Of a DNA stretch of 64,000 nt, positions 34,860 to 43,056 are shown piece after piece. Both the position numbers and the translations under genes were made by a program. The notes beneath the pieces were generated by a model that was not told the origin of the DNA, searched no databases, and saw only the letters and a list, made by a program, of their open reading frames with translations. Numbering within the stretch: the stretch's first letter is position 1; the number at the start of each line of letters is the position of its first letter. The stretch comes from Tannerella serpentiformis (lineage in GTDB: Bacteria; Bacteroidota; Bacteroidia; Bacteroidales; Tannerellaceae), in contig NZ_CP028365.1 in NCBI RefSeq assembly GCF_003033925.1, forward strand, positions 1,798,001 to 1,862,000, in the 5' to 3' direction.

Positions 34860-35686
34860 TCCTGTTTCGTTTTTAATCGATAAACCATCTCTCTCACTCG
34901 TGCCGTCCATTCCTGCGGCCGCCCGTCAGCAAGCGTCTGCCACGCGATCGGAGCGCCTATGTAAACGCCAAACCGCTGGTGTTTGTTTCGGAACATCTCG
35001 TCCGGCAGGTAGATCATCTCCACGTTCAGGCTGATGCCCAGCCGTTGCCTCCAGCGTGCCGCCCGATAGAAGCGGTTGGAGTTGCGGGCGTCGAAGAAGA
35101 TGGGCACCACGTCGCGCCGGTAACGCACCGCGTCGCGCACGAACGAGGGTCGCCAGGCTACGTCAGCGATCTGCCCGTTCTGCTGCCGCGAACATAGCCC
35201 GGCGGGAAAGGTCAGCACCTGTCCCGGCCCGCGCATGGCCTCGTCGAACCGTATCGCAGCTTCGCGTCGCTGCCGACCGTGCTTGTTGACCGGCAGGAAG
35301 ATCGAGCGCAGGTTGGGGATGAAGAGCAGCAGATCGTTCACCACGCAGCGAAACGTCGACCCGTATCGCCCGCCCAGCAGCGCCGAAAGGCAGATGCCGT
35401 CCAGCCCGCCCAGCGGATGATTCGAGACGAAAAGGCTGCGCCGATCGGGCGTGGGCAGACATTCCGCGCCGTGCAGATCCAGCGTCAAATCAAACTCCGC
35501 CACCAACGCCTGCATAAACGCCACCCCGTCGAGGTCGGCGTAACGCGTCAAGATGTCATTCATTTCTGCCTCGTGAATCGTGCGTGAGAGCCAGTTTGTC
35601 ACTGCCGCGGGGATCCACCGTGCCGCCCCCGGCGCCTTGCGTCGGAGCACCTCGCGGACGTCAATGATTCGTTTCTCTTCCTCCAT
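34856..35686 (-). CDS. glsA: PlsC-like O-acyltransferase (GlsA-like)
   Basis: A 276-residue acyltransferase. SNHPLGGLDG is the H(x4)D-type catalytic motif, here NHPLGGLD, and TFPAGLCSR is the substrate motif corresponding to FPEG. In Bacteroides GlsA adds a second acyl chain to N-acyl-3-hydroxy-acyl glycine. The ATG at 35686 (EEEKRIIDV) is chosen because the longer frame is only translated repeats; a -7 box at 35695 then leaves an 8-nt leader. It forms an overlapping operon with glsB. Confidence 0.82.
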   Translation of the reverse strand: MEEEKRIIDVREVLRRKAPGAARWIPAAVTNWLSRTIHEAEMNDILTRYADLDGVAFMQALVAEFDLTLDLHGAECLPTPDRRSLFVSNHPLGGLDGICLSALLGGRYGSTFRCVVNDLLLFIPNLRSIFLPVNKHGRQRREAAIRFDEAMRGPGQVLTFPAGLCSRQQNGQIADVAWRPSFVRDAVRYRRDVVPIFFDARNSNRFYRAARWRQRLGISLNVEMIYLPDEMFRNKHQRFGVYIGAPIAWQTLADGRPQEWTARVREMVYRLKTKQE

Positions 35687-35694
35687 GATGCGGG

Positions 35695-35702
35695 CAAAGA
35701 TA
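35695..35702 (-). promoter_or_regulatory. -7 promoter box (TATCTTTG) for glsA-glsB
   Basis: TAnnTTTG match on the minus strand, 8 nt before the glsA ATG, so the transcript would have almost no leader. Confidence 0.5.
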
Positions 35703-35739
35703 CCCCCGCTTGAATAGGGACACAGGAGGGAGCTACCTC

Positions 35740-36041
35740 GTCTCGCCACGGGACGAGACCAAAATGGCCGTTGAGATGTCGTCCCGCCGCGGGACGAGGC
35801 CAAAATGGCCGTTGAGACGCCCTCCCGCCACGGGACGGGCCCAAAATGGCGGTTGAGATGCTGTCCCGCCGCGGGACGAGGCCAAAATGGCCGTTGAGAC
35901 GCTGTCCCGCCATGGGACGGGCCCAAAATGGCGGTTGAGATGCTGTCCCGCCGCGGGACGGAGCTAAAATGGCCGTTGAGATGTCGTCCCGCCACGGGAC
36001 GGGGCTAAAATGGCGGTTGAGATGCTGTCCCGCCACGGGAC
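35740..36041. repeat. 41-bp tandem array with GTCCCG-CCG-CGGGAC palindromes (8 units)
   Basis: The palindrome GTCCCGCCGCGGGAC or a close form starts at 35740, 35781, 35822, 35863, 35904, 35945, 35986 and 36027, exactly 41 bp apart. The linker is GAGGCCAAAATGGCCGTTGA, with GGCC-AAAAT-GGCC giving a second small palindrome. The array lies between glsA and the toxin gene. ORFs through it are repeat peptides. Confidence 0.92.
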
Positions 36042-36085
36042 GGGGGTCGGGTGCCTACAACCTTCTCTGCCAGCAGAAGCTATAT

Positions 36086-36376
36086 TTATTTATCGTCGTA
36101 ATGCCCCGCTGCACTGATCAAATCGACGGTCACTACGTCTTCATAAATCTCATAGATCAATCTATGCTTTGCAGTGATCCGCCTTGACCATTGTCCCCTC
36201 CTATCTCCGATTAAAGGCTCAGGTTTGCCTGTACCCCTCATGGGATGCTTTTTCAACTCTTCGATGATAGCAGCCAATTTGACCAAGACAGATTTCCGTC
36301 CGGCCCTTTTGTGCAACTGAATATCTTCGAGAAACTGCTTTCTGTAGACGATCTTGTACGCCTTTTCTTCGATCAT
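36086..36376 (-). CDS. Toxin of the Txe/YoeB family
   Basis: A 96-residue basic protein: YKIVYRKQFLEDIQLHKRAG, GTGKPEPLIGDRRGQWSRRI, HRLIYEI and the C-terminal SAAGHYDD. The pattern L-x-G-x-WSRRI-x-HRLIY is that of YoeB/Txe mRNA interferases, which cleave mRNA in the ribosomal A site. Its start overlaps the antitoxin stop by ATGA. It should be held inactive by the protein encoded upstream. Confidence 0.9.
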   Translation of the reverse strand: MIEEKAYKIVYRKQFLEDIQLHKRAGRKSVLVKLAAIIEELKKHPMRGTGKPEPLIGDRRGQWSRRITAKHRLIYEIYEDVVTVDLISAAGHYDDK

Positions 36377-36699
36377 AAACTGAAAAGCTCCTTCTCTTCT
36401 TCTTTGGATAAAGAGACGCTCTCGTCTGACATGGCTTTATCTATGCGATCCAGATTTCGTTTGTCAGCAAAGTATAGATCGCCTGACGGGCTGACATCAA
36501 ACGGGTTGACCCGATACTCGGCCGGAATGGACAAGAAGGCCGCAATCCAATCTTCGTCCACATACCGCTTCGCGGGGTCGTCAGATACAATCAGGTTGAT
36601 GTATTTCTTCCCTCGTTTGATTGCGACACGCTCTTTCTCTGCCATTTCGAAATATGACTTCGCCTCACTTCTAAATTCTCTTGTTGTTAAGATCTTCAT
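36373..36699 (-). CDS. Antitoxin of the Phd/YefM family
   Basis: A 108-residue acidic protein with the Phd/YefM N-terminal DNA-binding fold (ILTTREFRSEAKSYFEMAEK, VAIKRGKKYINLIV). The C-terminus is charged and likely disordered, as needed to wrap the toxin. It is longer than E. coli YefM (83). It presumably represses its own operon; a palindrome with the YefM core TGTACA overlaps the promoter at 36717. Confidence 0.85.
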   Translation of the reverse strand: MKILTTREFRSEAKSYFEMAEKERVAIKRGKKYINLIVSDDPAKRYVDEDWIAAFLSIPAEYRVNPFDVSPSGDLYFADKRNLDRIDKAMSDESVSLSKEEEKELFSL

Positions 36700-36716
36700 C
36701 GTAGGTGCTGATTAAA

Positions 36717-36732
36717 TGTGTACACAAAAATA
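36717..36732 (-). promoter_or_regulatory. Toxin-antitoxin promoter with TGTGTACACA operator candidate
   Basis: The minus strand has TATTTTTG (36725-36732), a TAnnTTTG match. The perfect palindrome TGTGTACACA at 36717-36726 touches its downstream edge and contains TGTACA, the core bound by E. coli YefM. The antitoxin ATG lies 17 nt downstream. Confidence 0.6.
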
Positions 36733-36788
36733 CGCCTGTCTGCATTGCGCCCATCTCCTACAGGGAGGATCGGGCCGCCCAATGGGCA

Positions 36789-36826
36789 GAAAAAAGAGCC
36801 GACAGCCATGGAAAGCTGCCGGCTCC
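36789..36826 (-). terminator. Intrinsic terminator after uxaC
   Basis: On the minus strand GAGCCGGCAGC pairs with GCTGTCGGCTC and is followed by TTTTTTC. Confidence 0.9.
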
Positions 36827-36849
36827 TCATGAACAAAAACAAGAGCCAC

Positions 36850-38265
36850 TTAACAGTTCATCAAGCGGCGTGCATTGGTGCTACAGATGTTTTCTATCGT
36901 ACGCTTCACGGTCGCTAAGTCGCCGTGAGGCAGCAGACCCTGCTCCACCTCGCGGCCGAAGACGTCGCAGATCACACGGCGGAAATACTCGTGCCGTACC
37001 GGAGCCAGCAGCGTGCGTGCTCCGGAGGCAAACCCGACCGACTGTGCGACGAGTCCTTCCGTCGTCATCACGTCGAGATGTGTCTCGAGTGCCCCGGGGC
37101 GTCCGATATGCCATCCCGCTGGCGCATACTGCACACGCAGTCCTCGGCCTGCGAAGCATGCGGCTACGTCCGCCACCGATGGCGCGTCGGACAGACGGTC
37201 ACAACTGACGATCGTCTCCGGTAGGGCGCCGTCGGCATCGAGCCGAGCAAAGAAGCGCGCCATCTGTTCCGCTGTAGGCCGGTCTGTCGGTGCGTCAAAG
37301 CCTGCGTCAGGGCCGATTTTCTTGTAGAGTCGTGGATGAAGGTCACGGAGCGTACCAACGTGGAACATCTGCATACGTCCCGCCTCGGCGTCCATCTCCG
37401 CCAGATCGCGGAGCAATACGGCACGGAAGCTGAGGCACTCGTCCGCTGTCGGTTCACCACCCTCGCGCACCTTACGCAGCGCCTCATGGGCCACTTGCGC
37501 GTCATCGGCGCTCGGTGCGTCGGGGAAGGTGGTCAGCCGATGCAACGTGGCCACACAGCCAGCTTCGCCAAAGGCTTTGTGCCGCCTGCGGAGTGCGGTG
37601 AGCAGGTCGTTGTAGGTCGAGATTACGGTGTCGGATGCGGCGGCCAGTTGGTCGAGGTAGAGGTTGTAATGCTCCGGGTGGCGGAGGTCGAGCACACGGT
37701 CGGGCGCCCAAGTGGGGATGATGCGGAGAGCATCAGCACCGCCAGTCTCACGCAGCGTAAGGTGGGCATTGAGGCTGTCGGCGGGATCGTCCGTCGTAGC
37801 CAGCGTCTCGATGCGTAGGCGTCGGAGGATGGCCTGTGGCAGGTACTCGGGCGTTTGCAGCTTGGCGGTGCAGGACTCGTAGATGTCGCGGGCGTTGGAG
37901 GGCTTGAGCGTCTCGCCGATGCCGAACACGCGGTTCAGCTCCATGTGCGCCTGATGATAGATCGGGTGGCGCATGGCTTGCGGTAGGATCTCGGCCCACT
38001 TCTCGAACTTCTCGTAGGGCGTACGATTGCCCGAGATATAGTCTTCAGACACCCCGCCGGCACGCATCAGGCGCCATTTGTCGGGGTCGGTGTCGAGCCA
38101 GAGGGTGGTGAGATCCGCCACGGGTTGGTTGGCGGCGATGAGGTCGGCGCGGAGCCGCGTATGGTAGTCAGCTACGGGGAGCTTCTCGGCGTGACGGCGG
38201 TAGAGCTCTACGGCCGTGTCGGTGCGGAGTAGGAAATTGGCGTCGAGGAAGGAGCGTATCATCAT
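36850..38265 (-). CDS. uxaC: Glucuronate isomerase UxaC
   Basis: Converts glucuronate to fructuronate (and galacturonate to tagaturonate), the entry step of uronate breakdown. The 471-residue length is standard. Family stretches include RSFLDANFLLRTDTAVELY at the start, ADYHTRLRADLIAANQP and LHPRLYKKIGPDAGFDAPTD. No other uronate gene is next to it. It starts 21 nt downstream of the Na/Pi transporter stop and may be co-transcribed with it. Confidence 0.94.
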   Translation of the reverse strand: MMIRSFLDANFLLRTDTAVELYRRHAEKLPVADYHTRLRADLIAANQPVADLTTLWLDTDPDKWRLMRAGGVSEDYISGNRTPYEKFEKWAEILPQAMRHPIYHQAHMELNRVFGIGETLKPSNARDIYESCTAKLQTPEYLPQAILRRLRIETLATTDDPADSLNAHLTLRETGGADALRIIPTWAPDRVLDLRHPEHYNLYLDQLAAASDTVISTYNDLLTALRRRHKAFGEAGCVATLHRLTTFPDAPSADDAQVAHEALRKVREGGEPTADECLSFRAVLLRDLAEMDAEAGRMQMFHVGTLRDLHPRLYKKIGPDAGFDAPTDRPTAEQMARFFARLDADGALPETIVSCDRLSDAPSVADVAACFAGRGLRVQYAPAGWHIGRPGALETHLDVMTTEGLVAQSVGFASGARTLLAPVRHEYFRRVICDVFGREVEQGLLPHGDLATVKRTIENICSTNARRLMNC

Positions 38266-38285
38266 GCGGTGAGGTCAGGGGTGAA

Positions 38286-40091
38286 TCAGAACTTCTTTTC
38301 GACAATGGCTTGGACGACGTTGAGGATGTAGTCACCCATCTTTTCATACTCAGAGATGATGTCCATGTAGTAGACAGAGTCGGAATAGCTGTAGCGCTTG
38401 TTGTCGATGTTGTCGATGTTCTCGTTTTTGAGCATGTTCCGATAGGAGTTGATCTCGTTCTCGAGGTTGTAGGAGAGCACCATGTCGTCTCGCGTGCCGG
38501 CCTGACGGTGCAGGATGTCCTTCATGTGCACCAGGGCGGCATCGGTGAGGCTCATCATGTGCTCCACGCTGTGGTTCTGCTCCTCCGTGAAATGGCCCTT
38601 GGCGTCGTTGCGATGCTTGATGGTGCGGGCGATGTTGTTGCAGGAGTCAGCGATACTCTCAATCTCGGAGACGGCACGGAGCATGACGCGGATGTTGTTC
38701 TTACCCTCGGCGCTGAGTCGGCCTTCAAGCACACGGGTGAGGTAGTTGGCTATCTCCACCTCCATGCGGTCGCTGATCTGCTCGTATTTCTCGACACGGA
38801 CGAAGGTCTTGAGGAACTTCTCGCTGTCGGTCTCGTGGAGCAACGTCTTGATCATGCCAAACATGCGATAGGTGCGGTCGCTAAAGACCGCAATCTCTTT
38901 GTTGGCCTGTATGAGCGAGAGCTCAGAGGTGGAGAGCATACCGGCCGAGATGTATTTGAGTTGGAACTCCTCGTCTTCGCTCTCGCGCGGCGACTTGATG
39001 AGTGCCGAGCAGATGCGTTCGTAGAGCTTGACGAACCAGATCATGACAAGGATGTTGCAGACATTAAACAGCGTGTGGAAGAGCGAGAGCCCGTAGGAGA
39101 CGGCCACTTGTTGCGCCTGGAGCTGCTCGCGGAGGCTGATCAGATGCTGATCGGTGAGCTTCTCGTCCGAGGTGATGAGGCGGACGGTCTGGCTGTCGAG
39201 CGAGTGGATGAAGTTCGTCATGGCGTGCGGATCGCCGGGGCCGAAGCGCGTCACGAGCCACTCGACCGTGTGGCAGAAGGGGTAGAAGAGGATCATCACC
39301 CAGAGCACGCCGAAGAGGTTGAACATAAGGTGGGCCAAGGCGGCACGGCGGGCGGAGACGTTGCCCGAGAGGGCGGCCAGATTGGCCGTGATGGTCGTAC
39401 CGATATTCTCACCGAGCACCATCGCAGCGGCCATTTCGAACGGCATCCAGCCTTGGGTACACATGATGAGGGTGATGGCCACCGTGGCACTGGACGACTG
39501 TACGATGATGGTCAGGATCGTACCGATGGCCAGGAAGATGAGCAGCGAGAGGTAGCCCATCGACGTGTAGTTCTGAATGAAGGAAAGCACCTCAGGGTTG
39601 CCCTGAAGGTCGGGCACAGAGTCCTTCAGGTAGGACAGGCCGAGGAAGAGGAAGGCGAACCCGAGTATGAACTCCCCGAGCGATTTGTAGTTGCTCTTCT
39701 TGGCGAACATGAGCGGGATGGCCAGACCCATGAGCGGCAGGGAGAGGATACTGATGTCGAACTTGAAGCCGAAGAAGGAGATGACCCACGCCGTGACCGT
39801 GGTGCCGACGTTGGCGCCCATGATCACGCTGATGGACTGCCCGAGGGTGAGCAAACCGGCGTTGACAAAGCTGACCACCATGACGGTCGTGGCGCTGGAG
39901 GACTGGATCAGGGCCGTCACGAGCATACCGGTCAGGACGCCCGTGAAGCGGTTAGTCGTCATCACAGAGAGAATGTTGCGCAGCTTATCGCCGGCTACCT
40001 TCTGAAGGCCTTCACTCATGATCTTCATGCCATAAAGGAACATGCCGAGCGAGCCGAGGAGCGTCAGAAAGTCAAGAAAGGAGTAGTTCAT
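38286..40091 (-). CDS. Na/Pi-cotransporter family protein with PhoU-like domain
   Basis: A 601-residue protein. The first 330 residues contain the paired NptA repeats with QSSSATTVMVVSFVNAG and QSSSATVAITLIM, the QSSS motifs that bind sodium and phosphate in this family. Residues 370-600 form a helical PhoU-like domain. It is expected to take up phosphate with sodium. Its promoter lies in the 78-bp gap shared with the divergent kinase gene. Confidence 0.93.
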   Translation of the reverse strand: MNYSFLDFLTLLGSLGMFLYGMKIMSEGLQKVAGDKLRNILSVMTTNRFTGVLTGMLVTALIQSSSATTVMVVSFVNAGLLTLGQSISVIMGANVGTTVTAWVISFFGFKFDISILSLPLMGLAIPLMFAKKSNYKSLGEFILGFAFLFLGLSYLKDSVPDLQGNPEVLSFIQNYTSMGYLSLLIFLAIGTILTIIVQSSSATVAITLIMCTQGWMPFEMAAAMVLGENIGTTITANLAALSGNVSARRAALAHLMFNLFGVLWVMILFYPFCHTVEWLVTRFGPGDPHAMTNFIHSLDSQTVRLITSDEKLTDQHLISLREQLQAQQVAVSYGLSLFHTLFNVCNILVMIWFVKLYERICSALIKSPRESEDEEFQLKYISAGMLSTSELSLIQANKEIAVFSDRTYRMFGMIKTLLHETDSEKFLKTFVRVEKYEQISDRMEVEIANYLTRVLEGRLSAEGKNNIRVMLRAVSEIESIADSCNNIARTIKHRNDAKGHFTEEQNHSVEHMMSLTDAALVHMKDILHRQAGTRDDMVLSYNLENEINSYRNMLKNENIDNIDNKRYSYSDSVYYMDIISEYEKMGDYILNVVQAIVEKKF

Positions 40092-40132
40092 ACGGGGTTA
40101 TGTTTCGGAATAATCAATTTTTCTTTGCCCGA

Positions 40133-40140
40133 CAAAAGTA
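40133..40140 (-). promoter_or_regulatory. -7 promoter box (TACTTTTG) for the Na/Pi transporter
   Basis: Exact TAnnTTTG match on the minus strand, 41 nt upstream of the start at 40091. Confidence 0.6.
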
Positions 40141-40169
40141 GAGATTACACTAAACACGAAAGGAAGACA

Positions 40170-41876
40170 ATGCTTACCCCCACCACATTTACCCCCGACG
40201 AAAGCCGGGTGGACTCCATTGAGATCTACTGCAAAAACACCGAGCAGACCGTCCGCGTCCCCGTCGGTGCCACCCTCGAAGCCATCTATGAGGCCGCCGG
40301 TCGACCCCTACGTTACCCGCCCCTCGGCGCACGGGTCAACAAGCGCGTAGAGGGCCTCACCTATCGCTGCTGGAACCCGAAGGACGTCGAGTTTGTCGAC
40401 TACACCCACCCCTCGGGCTACCGCATCTACCTGCGCTCCCTCTGCTTCATCCTCGTCAAGGCCGTCTATGACCTCTATCCCTCGCGCCCCTTCAGCCTCG
40501 AGCACCCCGTGTCGAAAGGTCTCTACTGTGCCTTCGAACACCGCGAACCGATGACCGAGGACGACGTCCGCCGCATCAAGCAGCGCATGCAGGAGATCAT
40601 CGGCGAGGATCGCCCCTTCGTCCGCTACGTCGTCCGCACCGAGGATGCCCTGGCCACCTTCCGTGAGAAGGGCATGAACGACCGTGCCCTGCTCATCGAG
40701 ACCGCCGGCATGGCCTACACCACCTATTACGGCCTCAACGGCTACATCGACTACTTCTACGGCTGCCTCACGCCCTCCTCCGGCCGCATCCCGCTCTTCG
40801 ACCTCATCCCCTACGCTGACGGCGTCCTCCTGCAGCTGCCCCAGCGCGAAGACCCCACTCGGCTCTACCCCCTCGTGCCGCAGCAGAAGATGTTCAACGC
40901 CTACAAGCAGCACCTCCAGCTGCAGCGCACCGTGGGCGTGAATTACGTCGGCGACCTGAACCGGGCCGTCTCCGAGGGCCACGCCCGCGACATCATCATG
41001 GTCTCCGAGGCCATGCAGGAGAAGCAGATCGCACAGATTGCTGACGACATCGCCCGACGCTACCGCGAGGACGGCGTCCGCATCGTCCTAATCTCCGGCC
41101 CCTCATCGTCCGGCAAGACCACCTTCTGCAAACGCCTTCAGGTGCAGCTCGTCACCAACCTGCTCCACCCTCTGGGCATCTCCCTCGACGACTACTACGT
41201 CAACCGCGAGGACACCCCCCGCGACGACGACGGCGCCTACGACTTCGAGTCCCTCTACGCCATCGACCTCCCCTATTTCCACCGCGACCTCGAGCGCCTC
41301 CTCCGCGGCGACGAGATCGAGCTGCCCTCGTTCGACTTCTCCTCCGGCCGACGCGTCTTCCGTGGCGACATGCTCCAAATCCGTGACAACTCCGTCCTCA
41401 TCCTCGAGGGCATCCACGGCCTCAACCCCGAGCTCACGGCCCACATCCCGCCCGAGCGCATCTATCGCATCTACGTCTCGGCCCTGACCACCATCTCGCT
41501 CGACGGCCACAACTGGATCCCCACGTCCGACAACCGTCTGCTCCGCCGCATCGTCCGCGACTACCACTATCGCGGCTACTCCGCCCGCGAGACGATCGCC
41601 ATGTGGCCCAAGGTGCGCCGCGGCGACGACCGCTGGGTCTTCCCCTACCAGGAGAACGCCGACGCGATGTTCAACAGCGCCATGATCTACGAGCTGGCCG
41701 CCCTCCGCCGCTACGCCGAGCCCGTCCTGAGCGAGATCCGCGAGCGTGACGCCGAGAGCGCCGAGGCCTACCGCCTGCTCCGCTTCCTCCGCTACTTCAA
41801 CTACATCCCCATCGAGGAGCTGCCCGCCACCTCGCTCCTCCGCGAGTTCCTCGGCGGCGGTGTCTTCCGCTACTGA
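40170..41876 (+). CDS. Uridine-kinase-like nucleoside kinase with TGS-type N-terminus
   Basis: A 568-residue protein. Residues 15-75 resemble a TGS domain (IEIYCKNTEQTVRVPVGATL) and about 90-250 the editing-type region seen in ThrRS. The C-terminal half is a phosphoribulokinase/uridine kinase fold, with P-loop GPSSSGKT at 310-317 and LDDYYVNREDTPRD and ILEGIHGLNPEL. The substrate of these fused kinases is not certain. A much longer open frame runs in from 38310 but crosses the opposite gene. The ATG at 40170 is supported by homology. Confidence 0.92.
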   Translation: MLTPTTFTPDESRVDSIEIYCKNTEQTVRVPVGATLEAIYEAAGRPLRYPPLGARVNKRVEGLTYRCWNPKDVEFVDYTHPSGYRIYLRSLCFILVKAVYDLYPSRPFSLEHPVSKGLYCAFEHREPMTEDDVRRIKQRMQEIIGEDRPFVRYVVRTEDALATFREKGMNDRALLIETAGMAYTTYYGLNGYIDYFYGCLTPSSGRIPLFDLIPYADGVLLQLPQREDPTRLYPLVPQQKMFNAYKQHLQLQRTVGVNYVGDLNRAVSEGHARDIIMVSEAMQEKQIAQIADDIARRYREDGVRIVLISGPSSSGKTTFCKRLQVQLVTNLLHPLGISLDDYYVNREDTPRDDDGAYDFESLYAIDLPYFHRDLERLLRGDEIELPSFDFSSGRRVFRGDMLQIRDNSVLILEGIHGLNPELTAHIPPERIYRIYVSALTTISLDGHNWIPTSDNRLLRRIVRDYHYRGYSARETIAMWPKVRRGDDRWVFPYQENADAMFNSAMIYELAALRRYAEPVLSEIRERDAESAEAYRLLRFLRYFNYIPIEELPATSLLREFLGGGVFRY

Positions 41877-41928
41877 AGTTCACGGCGAGCCATCGGGGAT
41901 GGGCGCCCCAGTGGGTGGCGCTCAGAAC

Positions 41929-41975
41929 GGCCGGACACAGATGGGAGGCCCACTCCGCCTGTATCCGGCCTTTCT
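41929..41975 (+). terminator. Putative terminator after the nucleoside kinase
   Basis: GGCCGGACACAG pairs with CTGTATCCGGCC (one mismatch) around an 18-nt loop and is followed by TTTCT. Confidence 0.5.
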
Positions 41976-42101
41976 ATGCCCCCGAACAGGCTCGGCGCTG
42001 TGTCTGCCACGATCTTCTCGGGCCACTTTCCTCTCATCAAGGCGTGCAAAGCGAATCATCGGCCCCACCCAACCCCCGTCACACCCTCTGCCGCCCTTTA
42101 C

Positions 42102-42660
42102 GTGCCCCGTCCGACTCTCGGCAGACCTTCTGCCCGGATCACTATGCCTTGTAGAGCCGGTGTCTATATCATGAACACGTTGTATCACTTTTTAGAACCA
42201 CTGTTTTGAAGCCAAATAGGTGCTCAAAATCGTTTCCTCTACTGTCCATAATATAGACGGAATCATCCATCCTATTTGGTTCTTGTTTTGATTATAAACA
42301 GGATAGATAAGGCTTTTAGCGTCTATATTTTGTATATAAACGAGCTTATAAATCATTTTGATAGGATGTTTATAGATAAATCACGAGGTGAAAATGATAG
42401 ACTATCCTGTTTTGATCATGGACAAGCGTCATACATCTTTTTACTTGATGTCTGAGTTATAGACAGGGAATAAATTCTTTTGGACATACTGTTAATAGCA
42501 TAAACACCACATCTACAAGGCATAGTGATCCGGGCAGAAGGTCTGCCGCGAGTCGGATGGGGCATAGTGATCCGGGCAGAGGGTCTGACGGGAGTTGTAT
42601 GGGGTGAGTCAAGGCCGTCGAAGCGGATAAAGGGAGGCTCATGGGGTAGGTCAAGGCCGT
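42102..42660. repeat. Inverted GC-rich arms around an AT-rich core with about 42-bp periodicity
   Basis: The left arm (about 42102-42160) contains GCAGACCTTCTGCCCGGATC. Its inverse, GATCCGGGCAGAAGGTCTGC, appears at 42528-42547 and again in changed form 42 bp later. Between them lies about 330 bp of AT-rich DNA where ATAAAC-like motifs recur about 42 bp apart (42294, 42336). The layout copies that of 304-1106. No gene is visible between 41877 and 42782. Confidence 0.6.
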
Positions 42661-42736
42661 CAGAAGGGGCGATGGAGGTTGAGGAATAGAGGGATGCGTC
42701 GTCGGCGACGTGTTTCGTGAGAAAGAGGAAAGGGCT

Positions 42737-42744
42737 TACTTTCG
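42737..42744 (+). promoter_or_regulatory. Likely -7 promoter box (TACTTTCG) for DUF4492-cydAB
   Basis: One mismatch to TAnnTTTG, 38 nt upstream of the first gene of the cytochrome bd operon. Confidence 0.45.
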
Positions 42745-42782
42745 CACCCGAATAAAATTGTATTTGGTACAAAAAGAAAGAG

Positions 42783-43022
42783 ATGACTGTAGAGAACAAC
42801 CGCCCCCGCAACCCCTTGGTACGCGTCGCACGCTTCTACATCGACGGCTTCCGGCAGATGACCTGGGGGCGCACGCTGTGGATTCTGATCCTGGTGAAGC
42901 TGATCATCATGTTTGTCGTGTTGCGCATGATCTTCTTCCCCCGCTTCCTGAGCCGCTTCGACACGGAGGGCGAGCGCCGGCAGTATGTCTCCGAAGAACT
43001 CATCCACCGCGCGACACCCTGA
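42783..43022 (+). CDS. DUF4492 small membrane protein
   Basis: A 79-residue protein with one strong membrane helix (about residues 32-52: LWILILVKLIIMFVVLRMIF). The start ARFYIDGFRQMTWGRTLW is typical of DUF4492, a family found just upstream of cydAB in Bacteroidota. An accessory role in cytochrome bd assembly or stability, like the small CydX subunit, is suggested by position only. Confidence 0.88.
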   Translation: MTVENNRPRNPLVRVARFYIDGFRQMTWGRTLWILILVKLIIMFVVLRMIFFPRFLSRFDTEGERRQYVSEELIHRATP

Positions 43023-43056
43023 CCCCCACCGACTTACTCTAACTACACATTTATAT

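Noticed and set aside
38310-41876. An 1188-codon plus-strand open frame
   Set aside because: Its first half lies antisense to the Na/Pi transporter gene. Only the part from 40170 is a recognisable protein.
42985-43056. 24-codon extension of CydA
   Set aside because: It overlaps the end of DUF4492 in another frame and is absent from CydA proteins; the ATG at 43057 fits.
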